Source: DASSNR01 sp036278935
GTDB taxonomy: Bacteria; Gemmatimonadota; Gemmatimonadetes; Gemmatimonadales; Gemmatimonadaceae
Length of the DNA stretch: 38,923 bases
Assembly (NCBI GenBank): GCA_036278935.1
Contig: DASUKA010000014.1
Location: 1-38,923, forward strand
Reading direction: 5' to 3'
The notes under the pieces were generated by a model. The model was not told the DNA's origin. It worked only from the letters and a program-made list of their open reading frames with translations, and did no database searches. The stretch's first letter is position 1. Every line of letters begins with the position of its first letter. This document shows positions 8,623 through 16,695 of the stretch, piece by piece. The position numbers and the translations under genes were made by a program.

Positions 8623-8639
8623 CGAGCGCTCAGCGCTCG
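8623..8639. terminator. Short GC hairpin at the convergent PP2C / nagZ junction
   Basis: Near-perfect palindrome cgagcgct-c-agcgctcg, able to form a 6-bp stem with a 5-base loop that contains the nagZ TGA stop (8630-8632). There is no T-tract. It may end the plus-strand phosphatase transcript. It is modest in size and could be chance in such GC-rich DNA. Confidence 0.3.
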
Positions 8640-10084
8640 CGCACGAGCCAACGCGCGGCCGCCTGCTGCATGGCCGAATCCCCGCCCCATGTACTCAACA
8701 CCGCGCGCGCGAAGGGGATCTCCGCAACCAGGCGCGGGGGGCCGAATTGCACCACCAGCGCGCCCGGCGCGGCGGCGCACGCCCATTCCACGGCATTCCG
8801 TGTGGCCAGCGAGTAGCCTGCCCTACCCTTCCACGAGTGCACCTCGCCGAAGAGCGCGATTACGAGGCTCCGACCCGGCTCGTTCGTCGGGGCCTGCACC
8901 GGTCGCACCGCCCAGCCGGCCTCGCGCAGCGCGGTGAGAAACGGCTCACGCGCAGGAACCGGGATGGCGCCGTCCTCGTCGTCATCGACCACGAGCACGT
9001 CGAGCGGTGAATGCAGCCGCGGTGGCATGCCGCGCACCATGTGCACCACACGGTCGGCGAGCTGCGCCCCCCACACGACATCCGTCGCGGAGGGCTTGCG
9101 GTATTCGTTGGGCGGCGAGGCCCACTGCGCCCATTTGAGGCGACGGCGAACGGAACGATTCACGCGGTCCGCGTCCAGCTCGCGCGCGTGCAGCGCCCGC
9201 TCGAGCGCGCGCGCGACACCCGCCACGTCGCGCGGACAGAGCAGCAGATCGCACCCCGCGTTCAGGGCCCGCACTGCGAGCGCGCCCTCATCCTCCTCCG
9301 CGCCGGACGGCGCATCCAGCGCGAGCGCATCGCTCACGATCAACCGGTCGAAGTTGAGCTGCTGGCGCAGCAGCCACCGCAGCATCTCGCGCGAGGTCGT
9401 GGCGGGCGCACCGCTGGGATCGAGCGCGGGATACGCCACGTGCGCCGTCATGATGGATGCCACGCCCGCGGCGATCGCGCTGCGAAAGGGGACGAGATCG
9501 GTGTCCATCAATTCCTGCTTGCTCGCGTTCACCACCGGCACAGGCGTGCGCGAATGCGCGCCGGCGCGGCCATGCCCGGGAAAGTGCTTCGCACAGGCCA
9601 GCACCCCCTCGGATTGACAGGCATCGACCCACTCCGAGGCCAGGGCGCCGACGCGCTGCGGATCCGCGCCGAGCGAACGCGAGCCGGTCACCGCGTTGTC
9701 CGGCAGGAGATCCAGGTCGACAACGGGCGCGTAGGCCCAGTTCACGCCGAGCGTGCGCGCCTCGCGCGCGGTGAGGCGCGCGGCGCGACGCAGTGCATCC
9801 ACATCGTTCAGCGCCGCGATGGCCGCGAGCGGGGGAAGCCCCGTCGCGCCCGCGAACTGCTGGCCCGCGCCTCGCTCCAGCTCGGCGCCAATGAGCAGTG
9901 GCACGCTCGATCGATGGCGCAGCTGCTTGGCGAGCGCGCGCACCGCATCCTGCTCGCCACCGTGCAACACGAATCCACCGACCCCCAGCGCCAGCGCGCG
10001 CCCTATCCCCTCCTGCGCGGCGTCGTAGCCGCGATGCGGATCCCATCCAATGGCGGGGAGCAACAGCTGCGCAACGCGATTCAT
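8630..10084 (-). CDS. nagZ: GH3 family glycosidase, NagZ-like beta-N-acetylhexosaminidase with altered catalytic loop
   Basis: A 484-residue GH3 protein placed last in a peptidoglycan-recycling operon. There NagZ normally cuts GlcNAc from GlcNAc-anhydroMurNAc. It has the TIM-barrel signature AKHFPGHG (165-172) and the nucleophile Asp252 in LIVSDALALD. A second alpha/beta domain (about 350-484) is present, as in the larger Bacillus-type enzymes. The loop after KHFPGHG, which in NagZ carries a catalytic Asp-Ser-His, reads GAHSRTP here: the aligned triad is His-Ser-Arg. No signal peptide is visible, so it is probably cytoplasmic. Its ATG overlaps the anmK TGA by four bases, so translation is probably coupled. 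Catalytic competence and exact substrate are uncertain. Confidence 0.85.
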   Translation of the reverse strand: MNRVAQLLLPAIGWDPHRGYDAAQEGIGRALALGVGGFVLHGGEQDAVRALAKQLRHRSSVPLLIGAELERGAGQQFAGATGLPPLAAIAALNDVDALRRAARLTAREARTLGVNWAYAPVVDLDLLPDNAVTGSRSLGADPQRVGALASEWVDACQSEGVLACAKHFPGHGRAGAHSRTPVPVVNASKQELMDTDLVPFRSAIAAGVASIMTAHVAYPALDPSGAPATTSREMLRWLLRQQLNFDRLIVSDALALDAPSGAEEDEGALAVRALNAGCDLLLCPRDVAGVARALERALHARELDADRVNRSVRRRLKWAQWASPPNEYRKPSATDVVWGAQLADRVVHMVRGMPPRLHSPLDVLVVDDDEDGAIPVPAREPFLTALREAGWAVRPVQAPTNEPGRSLVIALFGEVHSWKGRAGYSLATRNAVEWACAAAPGALVVQFGPPRLVAEIPFARAVLSTWGGDSAMQQAAARWLVRER

Positions 10085-11229
10085 GAGGCCGGAGTGAGCT
10101 TGCCGAGGACGCGCGCGCCGCGCGCTCCGGTGACTGCCGGGAGATTGCCCGTGCGCCGCTCGAGATGCAGCAGGCCCAGAAAGGCGAAGGCCACTGCTTC
10201 CTTGGCTTCCCCATCGAAGTACAGTCCATCGAACAGCCGCACCTGGCACGGATCGAGCTCCGCGGCCAGCGCGGCAACCAGGGTGGGATTCCGCGCGCCG
10301 CCACCGGAGAGCAGCACCTCGCCCACCGGCTCCGGCACGAAGCGGCGATAAGCCTCCCCCACCGTGCGCGCCGTGAGCGCGACAGCCGTGGCGATGGCGT
10401 CCTCCGGTGTCGTGCCCGCCTCCGCGAGACAGCACGCGCGCACGAAGTGCTCGATGTAGCGCGCGCTGAACAGCTCTCGCCCGGTCGACTTGGGAGGCGG
10501 CGCGGCGAAGTACGGATGCCGGAGCGCCTCCTCGACCACGGCCTCGATCACGCGGCCGCGCGCGGCGAGTGCCCCGCCTACGTCATACGGCAACTCGGGA
10601 AAGTAGGTTCGTGTCACACCGTCGATCACCGCGCATCCCGGCCCCGTGTCGAAGGCGCGCACACCGGCCAACGAGTTGCGAGGCGGCACCACGGTCACGT
10701 TGCCGATGCCGCCCAGATTCTGGAGCGCGCGCCAGCCGAGCTCCGGGGCGAAGAGCAGCGCGTCCGCCACGGGCACCAGCGGCGCGCCCTGCCCGCCCGC
10801 GGCAATGTCGCGCACGCGGAAATCACTCACGACGTCAATGCCGGTGCGCTCGGCGATCACGGCCGCTTCCCCGAGCTGCCAGGTGGAGTGCACGGGCTCG
10901 TGCCAGATCGTCTGGCCGTGCGTGGCGATCGCCCGCACCTGGGTGAGGGGAATGTTGCCCTGCGCCAGTACCTCGAGCGCCGCATCAGCCAACCACGCGC
11001 CGAGGTCGAAGTTGAGGCGGCAGTACTCGGCGGGCGACGCGCCCTCCATGGCACGCAGGATCCGGTCGCGCTGGGAGGCCGAGTATGGGCGCGCCAGATG
11101 CGCAATGAGCTCGACGGTCGTCCGGCCGTCGGGGGCGGAGTCGAAGCGTGCGACCGCCGCGGAGACCCCATCGGTGGAAGTGCCGGACATGAGCCCGACC
11201 AGCACCGAAGCGCGCGTGGAGCTGTTCAC
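10081..11229 (-). CDS. anmK: Anhydro-N-acetylmuramic acid kinase
   Basis: A 382-residue cytoplasmic kinase that opens and phosphorylates 1,6-anhydroMurNAc to MurNAc-6-phosphate, the substrate of MurQ encoded just upstream. Family motifs are clear: GLMSGTSTDG (12-21, phosphate binding), ATHGQTIWHEP, QNLGGIGNVTVV, FDTGPGC with the catalytic Asp, and LLSGGGARNPTL for the ASKHA-type fold. Length is normal for AnmK. The start is a GTG whose last bases form the murQ stop (GTGA overlap), and its own stop overlaps the nagZ start (ATGA), which indicates a translationally coupled murQ-anmK-nagZ operon. Confidence 0.95.
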   Translation of the reverse strand: MNSSTRASVLVGLMSGTSTDGVSAAVARFDSAPDGRTTVELIAHLARPYSASQRDRILRAMEGASPAEYCRLNFDLGAWLADAALEVLAQGNIPLTQVRAIATHGQTIWHEPVHSTWQLGEAAVIAERTGIDVVSDFRVRDIAAGGQGAPLVPVADALLFAPELGWRALQNLGGIGNVTVVPPRNSLAGVRAFDTGPGCAVIDGVTRTYFPELPYDVGGALAARGRVIEAVVEEALRHPYFAAPPPKSTGRELFSARYIEHFVRACCLAEAGTTPEDAIATAVALTARTVGEAYRRFVPEPVGEVLLSGGGARNPTLVAALAAELDPCQVRLFDGLYFDGEAKEAVAFAFLGLLHLERRTGNLPAVTGARGARVLGKLTPAS

Positions 11230-12185
11230 TTGACCGGCGGCGGCGGTTCGCCGACCGCGCGACGCACCACTCCGCCCGCCCGCGCGAGCGCGCCCTCGGC
11301 GTCGGTACGCGAGCATGCGCACGCGTGCATCACGATGGCCGTCTTCACGCTCCCCCCCGCCGCGTCGATGAGCGCGCGCGCCTCCTCGCGCGAGACATCC
11401 GAGACCTCCATGAGAATGCGCTCGCCGCGATCCACGAGCTTCCGACTGAGCGCGCGCAGATCCACCATCAGGTTGCCGTACGTCTTGGCCAGGCGCACCA
11501 TGGCGCCGGTGGAGATCATGTTGAGCACCATCTTGGTGGCGGTGCCGGCTTTCATGCGCGTGGAGCCCGTGACCGCCTCGGGGCCCGTGATGGGAACGAT
11601 GGCTACATCGACGAGCGCGGTGATGCTCTCCGGCGGCGTGGAGCAGGCGAGGATGGCGGTGTGCGCGCCGAGTGCGTGGGCACGCTCCAGGGCGCCATGA
11701 ACGTAGGGCGTGGTGCCGGAGGCCGCGATGCCGACGACGAAATCGTGCGGCCCTACATTCCGGTCGTCCATGGCGGCGGCGCCATCGGCCGCCACGTCCT
11801 CGGCGCCTTCGCGCGAGCCCACGAGCGCCTCCGGGCCGCCCGCGATGATCCCCTGCACCATGGCGGGATCGGTGCCAAACGTGGGAGGACATTCGCTGGC
11901 ATCGAGTACGCCCAGCCTGCCGGAGGTTCCGGCGCCAATGTAGAAAAGGCGGCCACCGGCACGCAGCGCGCATTCCGCGAGCTCGATGGCTCGAGCGATG
12001 TGCACTCCCTCGGCAGCGACGGTACCGGCGACGGTGCGATCCTCCGCATTCAAGAGATTGACGATCTCGAGGGGCGTGGCGAGATCGATGTCTACCGTGC
12101 GGGGGTTGCGGCGCTCGGTGAGCCGCGGGTCGCGGAAGGAGCGGGGTTGGTGGTCGGGCTGGGAGTGGGGACGGGGCTGTGGCAC
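11226..12185 (-). CDS. murQ: N-acetylmuramic acid 6-phosphate etherase
   Basis: A 319-residue cytoplasmic SIS-domain lyase that removes D-lactate from MurNAc-6-phosphate to yield GlcNAc-6-phosphate, feeding amino-sugar recycling. It shows the N-terminal family block TERRNPRTVDIDLATP (23-38), the sugar-phosphate loop IGAGTSGR (83-90), a conserved Glu98 in LDASECPPTFG where the family has its catalytic acid, and GSTRMKAGTATKMVLN. The start is the GTG at 12185; the first 20 residues are Pro/Arg-rich and unlike the family, so a shorter product is possible, though no better start codon is evident. It is first gene of the recycling operon, reading leftward. Confidence 0.95.
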   Translation of the reverse strand: MPQPRPHSQPDHQPRSFRDPRLTERRNPRTVDIDLATPLEIVNLLNAEDRTVAGTVAAEGVHIARAIELAECALRAGGRLFYIGAGTSGRLGVLDASECPPTFGTDPAMVQGIIAGGPEALVGSREGAEDVAADGAAAMDDRNVGPHDFVVGIAASGTTPYVHGALERAHALGAHTAILACSTPPESITALVDVAIVPITGPEAVTGSTRMKAGTATKMVLNMISTGAMVRLAKTYGNLMVDLRALSRKLVDRGERILMEVSDVSREEARALIDAAGGSVKTAIVMHACACSRTDAEGALARAGGVVRRAVGEPPPPVK

Positions 12186-12250
12186 GGTCGGCGGGGCTGC
12201 GTAGATGACATAACTGGCGCGCGCTCCCGCGTGGGCGCGGCACGACTCGC

Positions 12251-12261
12251 GCTAACTTAGC
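12251..12261. promoter_or_regulatory. Small palindrome upstream of murQ
   Basis: GCTAACTTAGC is an 11-base palindrome with one central base, lying in the short divergent gap between murQ and the gamma-glutamyltransferase gene. On the minus strand it overlaps a possible -10 (TAAGTT), with TTGCCC 18 bases upstream of that. It could be an operator or part of the murQ promoter, but this is weak evidence. Confidence 0.25.
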
Positions 12262-12409
12262 CCGCGCTTCGCGGCAAGGGCAACCCACGCACGCCTACCC
12301 GGTGCCGGCATGGCGGGGTTGCACCGAGCCGCGACGGATTGTCGATTGTCATCGACGCATGCGTTGCTCCCGCATCGATCGCGACCCGTCACTCTCTGCC
12401 TCGACTGTC

Positions 12410-14188
12410 ATGATCAGCTTCACCCGTCCCCTCCGCATCGCTGCCCTGGCGGCGCTCACCCTTGGCGCCGCCTGTCATCCGTCGCACGTCGCGCCGCCTG
12501 CCCCGGCACCCGCGCTCGCCACACCCCCGGCCATTCCTGCGCGCCAACCGGCCACCTTCCCCTCCGGCTGGCGCTTTCAGCCGGGGCGCAAGGGCACCGT
12601 CGCGCCACACGCGATGATCGCCAGCAACAGCGCGCTGGCCAGCCAGGCGGGCATCGAGATTCTGAAGGAGGGCGGGAACGCGGTGGATGCCGCGGTCGCA
12701 ACGGGCTTCGCGCTCGCCGTCACCTTTCCCGCTGCGGGGAACATCGGCGGCGGCGGCTTCATGGTGATTCGCATGGCGGATGGCCGCAGTGCGGCGCTGG
12801 ACTACCGCGAGATGGCGCCGCTGGCCGCCACGCGCAACATGTACCTCGACTCCACGGGCAAGCTCACCAACAAGAGCCTCATCGGCCCGCTGGCGTCCGG
12901 GGTGCCGGGGTCGGTGGCGGGGATGGCGGAGGCGCTGCGAAAGTATGGCAGAATGTCGCTGCACGAAGTCATGCAGCCCGCCATCCGTCTGGCGAGCGAG
13001 GGATTCACGGTGGACAGCGCGCTCTGGCGCTCGCTGCGCGGGGACAGCGCGCGCATCACGCGTTTTGCCGGCGCCGCCGTGTTCTTTCCTGATGGCCACC
13101 CGCTCGCGCCGGGTACCAAGCTGGTGCAGCCCGCGCTCGCGCGCACGCTGCAGCTCATTGCCGAGAAGGGCCCTGCGGCGTTCTATCGCGGCGCGGTTGC
13201 GGACAGCATCGTGGCGGAGATGCAGCGCGATGGCGGGATCATCACCAAACAGGACCTCGCGCGCTACGCGCCGCACTGGCGCGACCCTGTGCGTGGCAGC
13301 TATCGCGGTTACCAGGTCATCGCCATGCCGCCCGCGTCTTCCGGCGGCATCACGACCGTGGAGACGCTCAACATCCTGCAAGCCACCGGTCCCCTGCCGC
13401 CATTCGGGAGCGCGGAATACGACCACCTGGTCACCGAGGCGTTCCGCCGCGCCTTCATCGACCGCAACACCAAGCTGGGCGATCCGGACTTCGTGACCGT
13501 GCCGATGGCGCAGCTCACGAGCATGTCGTATGCGCGCACGCAGGCCGCCACGATCGATCGGGCGCACGCCACGCGCACCCCCACCTTCGGCAGCGCGACG
13601 CCTGAACCGATGCACACCACGCACTACTCGGTGGCCGATGCGATGGGCAACGCCGTGGCCACGACGACGACGATCAACAGCCTTTACGGCTCGGGGGTGT
13701 ACGTGGCGGGGGCCGGCTTCTTCCTCAACAACGAGATGGACGACTTCGCCTCGGAGCCCGGCAAGCCGAATCAGTTCGGCTTGGTGCAGGGCGAAGTGAA
13801 CGCCATCGCGCCCGGCAAGCGCATGCTGAGCGCCATGTCACCGACGATCGTGCTCGATCCCAAGGGGCAACTGCTGCTGGTGGTGGGCGCGGCGGGCGGC
13901 CCGACGATCATCACAGCCACCACGCAGGTGATCCTCAACGTGATCGACGGTCGGATGTCGCTGGGGGATGCGATGGCCGCGCCTCGTATCCACAACCAGG
14001 CCTGGCCCGATCAGCTCCGCTACGAGCGCGGCGGCCTCTCCCAGGCGGTGATGGACTCCCTCACCGCCATGGGCCATCACCTGCACGCCGTGCGCTCCCT
14101 TGCCAACGCGAATGCCGTGATGCGAGCCCCCGCCGGCTACGAAGGCGTCGTGGAGCCGCGGTCGACGGGCGGGGCGGTGGGGTACTGA
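12410..14188 (+). CDS. ggt: Gamma-glutamyltransferase (glutathione hydrolase), predicted lipoprotein
   Basis: A 592-residue exported Ntn-hydrolase precursor that cleaves gamma-glutamyl bonds such as in glutathione and transfers or releases the glutamyl group. The signal is ISFTRPLRIAALAALTLGAAC with a lipobox-like Cys22, so it is likely membrane-attached in the periplasm. Family landmarks are GGNAVDAAVATGFALAVTFP, GGGGFMVIR, and the self-cleavage site TTHYSV, where Thr403 becomes the N-terminus and nucleophile of the small subunit. LNNEMDDFA, SAMSPTIVL and GAAGGPTIITAT follow. The ATG at 12410 is chosen because it gives the signal peptide directly; upstream in-frame codons add 36 unlikely residues. 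It is convergent with the next gene. Confidence 0.95.
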   Translation: MISFTRPLRIAALAALTLGAACHPSHVAPPAPAPALATPPAIPARQPATFPSGWRFQPGRKGTVAPHAMIASNSALASQAGIEILKEGGNAVDAAVATGFALAVTFPAAGNIGGGGFMVIRMADGRSAALDYREMAPLAATRNMYLDSTGKLTNKSLIGPLASGVPGSVAGMAEALRKYGRMSLHEVMQPAIRLASEGFTVDSALWRSLRGDSARITRFAGAAVFFPDGHPLAPGTKLVQPALARTLQLIAEKGPAAFYRGAVADSIVAEMQRDGGIITKQDLARYAPHWRDPVRGSYRGYQVIAMPPASSGGITTVETLNILQATGPLPPFGSAEYDHLVTEAFRRAFIDRNTKLGDPDFVTVPMAQLTSMSYARTQAATIDRAHATRTPTFGSATPEPMHTTHYSVADAMGNAVATTTTINSLYGSGVYVAGAGFFLNNEMDDFASEPGKPNQFGLVQGEVNAIAPGKRMLSAMSPTIVLDPKGQLLLVVGAAGGPTIITATTQVILNVIDGRMSLGDAMAAPRIHNQAWPDQLRYERGGLSQAVMDSLTAMGHHLHAVRSLANANAVMRAPAGYEGVVEPRSTGGAVGY

Positions 14189-14200
14189 AAGGGCGAGGGG

Positions 14201-14280
14201 GTCGGGAGTAGCGTGTCGGGTAGGTAGGGGAAGCTCCGCTCGCAGGGCCGTTCCTTTACACCCTACACCCTACTCCCGAC
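14201..14280. repeat. Imperfect long inverted repeat with GGGTGTA-like units, candidate bidirectional terminator
   Basis: Arms gtcgggagtag (14201-14211) and ctactcccgac (14270-14280) are perfect complements. Inside them the stem continues imperfectly, with G/T-rich tracts on the left and CCCTACA-type units repeated on the right, up to a loop around 14235-14250. It fills the gap between two convergent genes. The short-unit repetition looks like a dispersed intergenic repeat family, but only one copy is present in this window. Confidence 0.5.
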
Positions 14281-14302
14281 ACCCTAGCTCCACGCCTCTC
14301 TG

Positions 14303-15196
14303 CTACTCCGTCTTCACCGTCATTGGCTGATCCAGCTTGATCTGGATCGCGCCGCCTTCGGGGATGCAGCCGATGTAGTCGGCGGTGCCCATGGCGACGG
14401 CGGTGCCCGCGGCGGCGCCGGTCGCGGCGCCGATGACCGTGGACTTGGTGTTCTTGCCGAGCACCTGGCCGAGGATCGCGCCGATCACCGCACCGCCAAC
14501 CACCTTCTTGGCATCACTTCCGGTGGACGAGTTGCGCACCTTCTGCACATCGACGTGCGTGATCTCGGAAGTCACGGGGTAGGTCTTTCCGTCGAACACG
14601 ATGCTCTGAACGATGAAGGCCATCTGCATCGGGTCGCCCGCGTGAGTGCTCGACTTCACCGAGCTCACCTCGACGACCGCTTTGGCCCCCTTGGGGATCA
14701 CGGCGCCATTGGATCCAATCACTGGTGCATTCACCGTGGCGGTGAAGCGATCGCCGGGGTGGCTCGTATTCGTGCAGACGCGCTTGCCCGAGCTGAGAGC
14801 AACAGTCGTCCCCTGCGCGATCTGGCCGACGGCCGTTGAGCTGCCCTTGGCTGGCGTCGCGACCGTATTGCCCGACGCGGTGGTGACCGGCGGCGGAGGC
14901 GCGGCGGGCTTGCTCGGCGTCGTGCGCTTCGGGGTGCGGTGACGTGGCGTCGTCCGCTTGGGCGTGGTCGTCGCGGCCGGCTTCTCGGTAGGCGCGGGTG
15001 CCTGGGCGGTCGGCGCCGTGGCCGTATCGCTGAGCTGTGGCTGCGCCGCGGTATCCTTGTTGGCGAGCGCGAGGTCGCGGCTGAGGCTCGAGTCCTGCGA
15101 TAGCGCATTGGACTGTCCATGGTCCCCGCAACCTCCGGCAACGAGGGCGACGGAGAGCGCCAGCGGGGCGGCGAGATATCTGAGCGATCTGGACAT
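14303..15196 (-). CDS. Glycine-zipper lipoprotein with Pro/Thr-rich linker
   Basis: A 297-residue predicted lipoprotein of unknown role. The signal ends in VAGGC with lipid-bearing Cys23. A disordered Thr/Pro/Lys/Arg-rich linker (about 50-105, with repeated TPKRTTP) is followed by a beta-rich segment (120-215). That segment resembles the VirB10/TrbI-like pattern: IAQGTTVAL, then GDRFTATVNAPV, then GAVIPKGAKAVVEV. The end holds a glycine zipper, GGAVIGAILGQVLG and IGAATGAAAGTAVAMG (about 240-275), which could insert in or pack against a membrane. The ATG at 15196 has GGGAGA six bases upstream. The linker may span peptidoglycan. No secretion-system genes are near, so the VirB10 resemblance is only structural. 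Confidence 0.8.
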   Translation of the reverse strand: MSRSLRYLAAPLALSVALVAGGCGDHGQSNALSQDSSLSRDLALANKDTAAQPQLSDTATAPTAQAPAPTEKPAATTTPKRTTPRHRTPKRTTPSKPAAPPPPVTTASGNTVATPAKGSSTAVGQIAQGTTVALSSGKRVCTNTSHPGDRFTATVNAPVIGSNGAVIPKGAKAVVEVSSVKSSTHAGDPMQMAFIVQSIVFDGKTYPVTSEITHVDVQKVRNSSTGSDAKKVVGGAVIGAILGQVLGKNTKSTVIGAATGAAAGTAVAMGTADYIGCIPEGGAIQIKLDQPMTVKTE

Positions 15197-15496
15197 GCGG
15201 TCTCCCGAATGGGTGGAGCAGCTTCCGGTGGTGATGAGACGGCTGGTGATGATACGGCGTGCGCTAGAATGACGGCGCTCTGCCGTGGCCGTAACGGAAC
15301 CCCGCGGAGGGGCAATCCATATGCCATGCGCCGCTTGACCCTGAACAGAGCGCGGCGGGAACGGCCCGGCGCTGTGACGCGCGTCACCCCACGTTACTAC
15401 CCCAGAGCGCCGCATTCGGGTCGCGCCCGTTCCCGTGCGTCACCCGCCGGTCGCAAAAGCATTGGCAGCCGCCAGCCCTTCCGCTAAACTACCACC
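15197..15496. other. Divergent intergenic region between the lipoprotein and the histidine kinase
   Basis: Three hundred bases holding the promoters for both divergent units. Its one clear element is the palindrome at 15373-15388. No small gene or RNA was recognised. Confidence 0.4.
15373..15388. promoter_or_regulatory. CRP/FNR-like palindromic site
   Basis: TGTGA-N6-TCACC, containing the perfect 14-base palindrome GTGACGCGCGTCAC. This is one base away from the TGTGA-N6-TCACA consensus bound by CRP-family regulators. It lies about 110 bases before the histidine-kinase start and about 180 bases before the lipoprotein start. No regulator gene of this family is in the window. Confidence 0.4.
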
Positions 15497-16315
15497 ATGC
15501 CCCGTACCTACACCGACCAGTCCCCGGTGGAAGAGCGGCTTGCCATGCTGGAGGAGCAGAATCTCCGGCTTGCGCGCGAGCTCGCGGAGTTGCGCAACCA
15601 GGATGCGCTGAAGATGCAATTCCTGTCGAACATCTCGCACGACCTGCGCACACCGCTCACCGCAGTCATCACGCACGCCGAGATCCTGCGCGACGGCATT
15701 CTGGGCGGGCTCAACGGCCGCCAGCGCGAGAGCATGTTGGGAATCATCGGCGGATGCCATCAGTTGCTCGACATGGTCGGCGAGATCCTCACCTACGCAC
15801 GCGGTGCGGCGAACCAGCTCGTGGTCACGCGCACGGAGTTCACCGTCGAGTCCATGATCGAGCAGGTGCGCGCGCTGAGCGAGCCGCTCATCATGAAGAA
15901 GGAGCAGCTGCTCACCATCGACATCGAGCCGGAGCTCCCGCCGCTCGCGGCGGACCGCGATCAGATCACGCACGTGCTCTCCAACCTGCTGAACAACGCC
16001 ATCGAGTTCACGCCCAAGGGCCAGCGCCTCTGGATCCGCGCCAGCCGCGGCGCGCCATCCGACCACGGCGCCACAGTGCTGTTCGAGGTCGGGGATACGG
16101 GCATCGGCATCGCTCCCGAGCATCACGAGATGGTGTTCCGCGAGTTCGCGCAGGTGGATGCGAGCGCGTCGCGCAGTCATCACGGCACCGGTCTGGGGCT
16201 GGCCATCGCGCGCACCTTCGTGGAGCTGCACGGCGGCCGCATCTGGGTCGAGAGCATTCTCGGACAGGGCAGCCGCTTCTACTTTACCCTGCCCGTCGGC
16301 GCCACCGAGCCGTGA
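15497..16315 (+). CDS. Soluble sensor histidine kinase
   Basis: A 272-residue cytoplasmic kinase without membrane segments or a recognisable sensor domain. A coiled-coil-like stretch (10-40, ERLAMLEEQNLRLARELAEL) leads to the dimerisation helix with phospho-acceptor His48 in SNISHDLRTPLT. The ATPase domain has the N box (LLNNAIEF, Asn167), G1 (GDTGIGIAP, Asp200), F box (FREFAQ) and G2 (HGTGLGLAIA, 229-237). The signal input is probably supplied by a partner protein or through the coiled coil. Its TGA overlaps the GTG start of the receiver gene by four bases, so the two are made together and presumably form one phosphorelay. Confidence 0.95.
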   Translation: MPRTYTDQSPVEERLAMLEEQNLRLARELAELRNQDALKMQFLSNISHDLRTPLTAVITHAEILRDGILGGLNGRQRESMLGIIGGCHQLLDMVGEILTYARGAANQLVVTRTEFTVESMIEQVRALSEPLIMKKEQLLTIDIEPELPPLAADRDQITHVLSNLLNNAIEFTPKGQRLWIRASRGAPSDHGATVLFEVGDTGIGIAPEHHEMVFREFAQVDASASRSHHGTGLGLAIARTFVELHGGRIWVESILGQGSRFYFTLPVGATEP

Positions 16316-16695
16316 GCGTCTCCGTCCTGCTGGTGGAGGACAGCGCCCTCGTCGTGGGAGCGCTGCATCTCCTGCTCAGCGAGCGCGGCTTTGCCGTGCA
16401 GGCCGCATCGGGCGTGCGCGAGGCCATCGAGGCGTGCCGCCACAAGGTACCGGATGTGATGCTCCTCGATCTCTCGCTGGGTGATGGGAGCGGCCTGGAC
16501 GTGCTCGCGGCGCTGGCCGCCCCGACGCGGCCGCGCGTGACCGTGGCCATCACCGGCCACGACGAGCGCCGGGTGCGAGAGGACTGTCTGCGCGCGGGAT
16601 GCCGCGACGTGCTCGTGAAGCCCATCGACTCCATGACGCTGGCCGGCCGGATCAGCGACTGGCTGGCGGAGGAGGAACACCGAGTGCGCGCCTAG
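16312..16695 (+). CDS. Single-domain response regulator receiver
   Basis: A 127-residue receiver with no output domain. The acidic pocket is Glu9-Asp10 (LLVEDS), the phospho-acceptor is Asp53 (MLLDLSLGDGSG), the switch residue is Thr81 (AITGH) and the conserved Lys is Lys103 (VLVKPID). It starts with GTG in a GTGA overlap with the kinase gene. Such stand-alone receivers act by protein contact or as relay intermediates; the target is not encoded nearby. Its TAG stop shares the palindrome CTAG (16692-16695) with the stop of the convergent ccdA-like gene. Confidence 0.93.
   Translation: MSVSVLLVEDSALVVGALHLLLSERGFAVQAASGVREAIEACRHKVPDVMLLDLSLGDGSGLDVLAALAAPTRPRVTVAITGHDERRVREDCLRAGCRDVLVKPIDSMTLAGRISDWLAEEEHRVRA

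Noticed and set aside
14303..15196. Reading the glycine-zipper lipoprotein as part of a type IV secretion system
   Set aside because: The VirB10-like pattern is limited to one beta segment, and no other VirB/Trb gene lies in the window.
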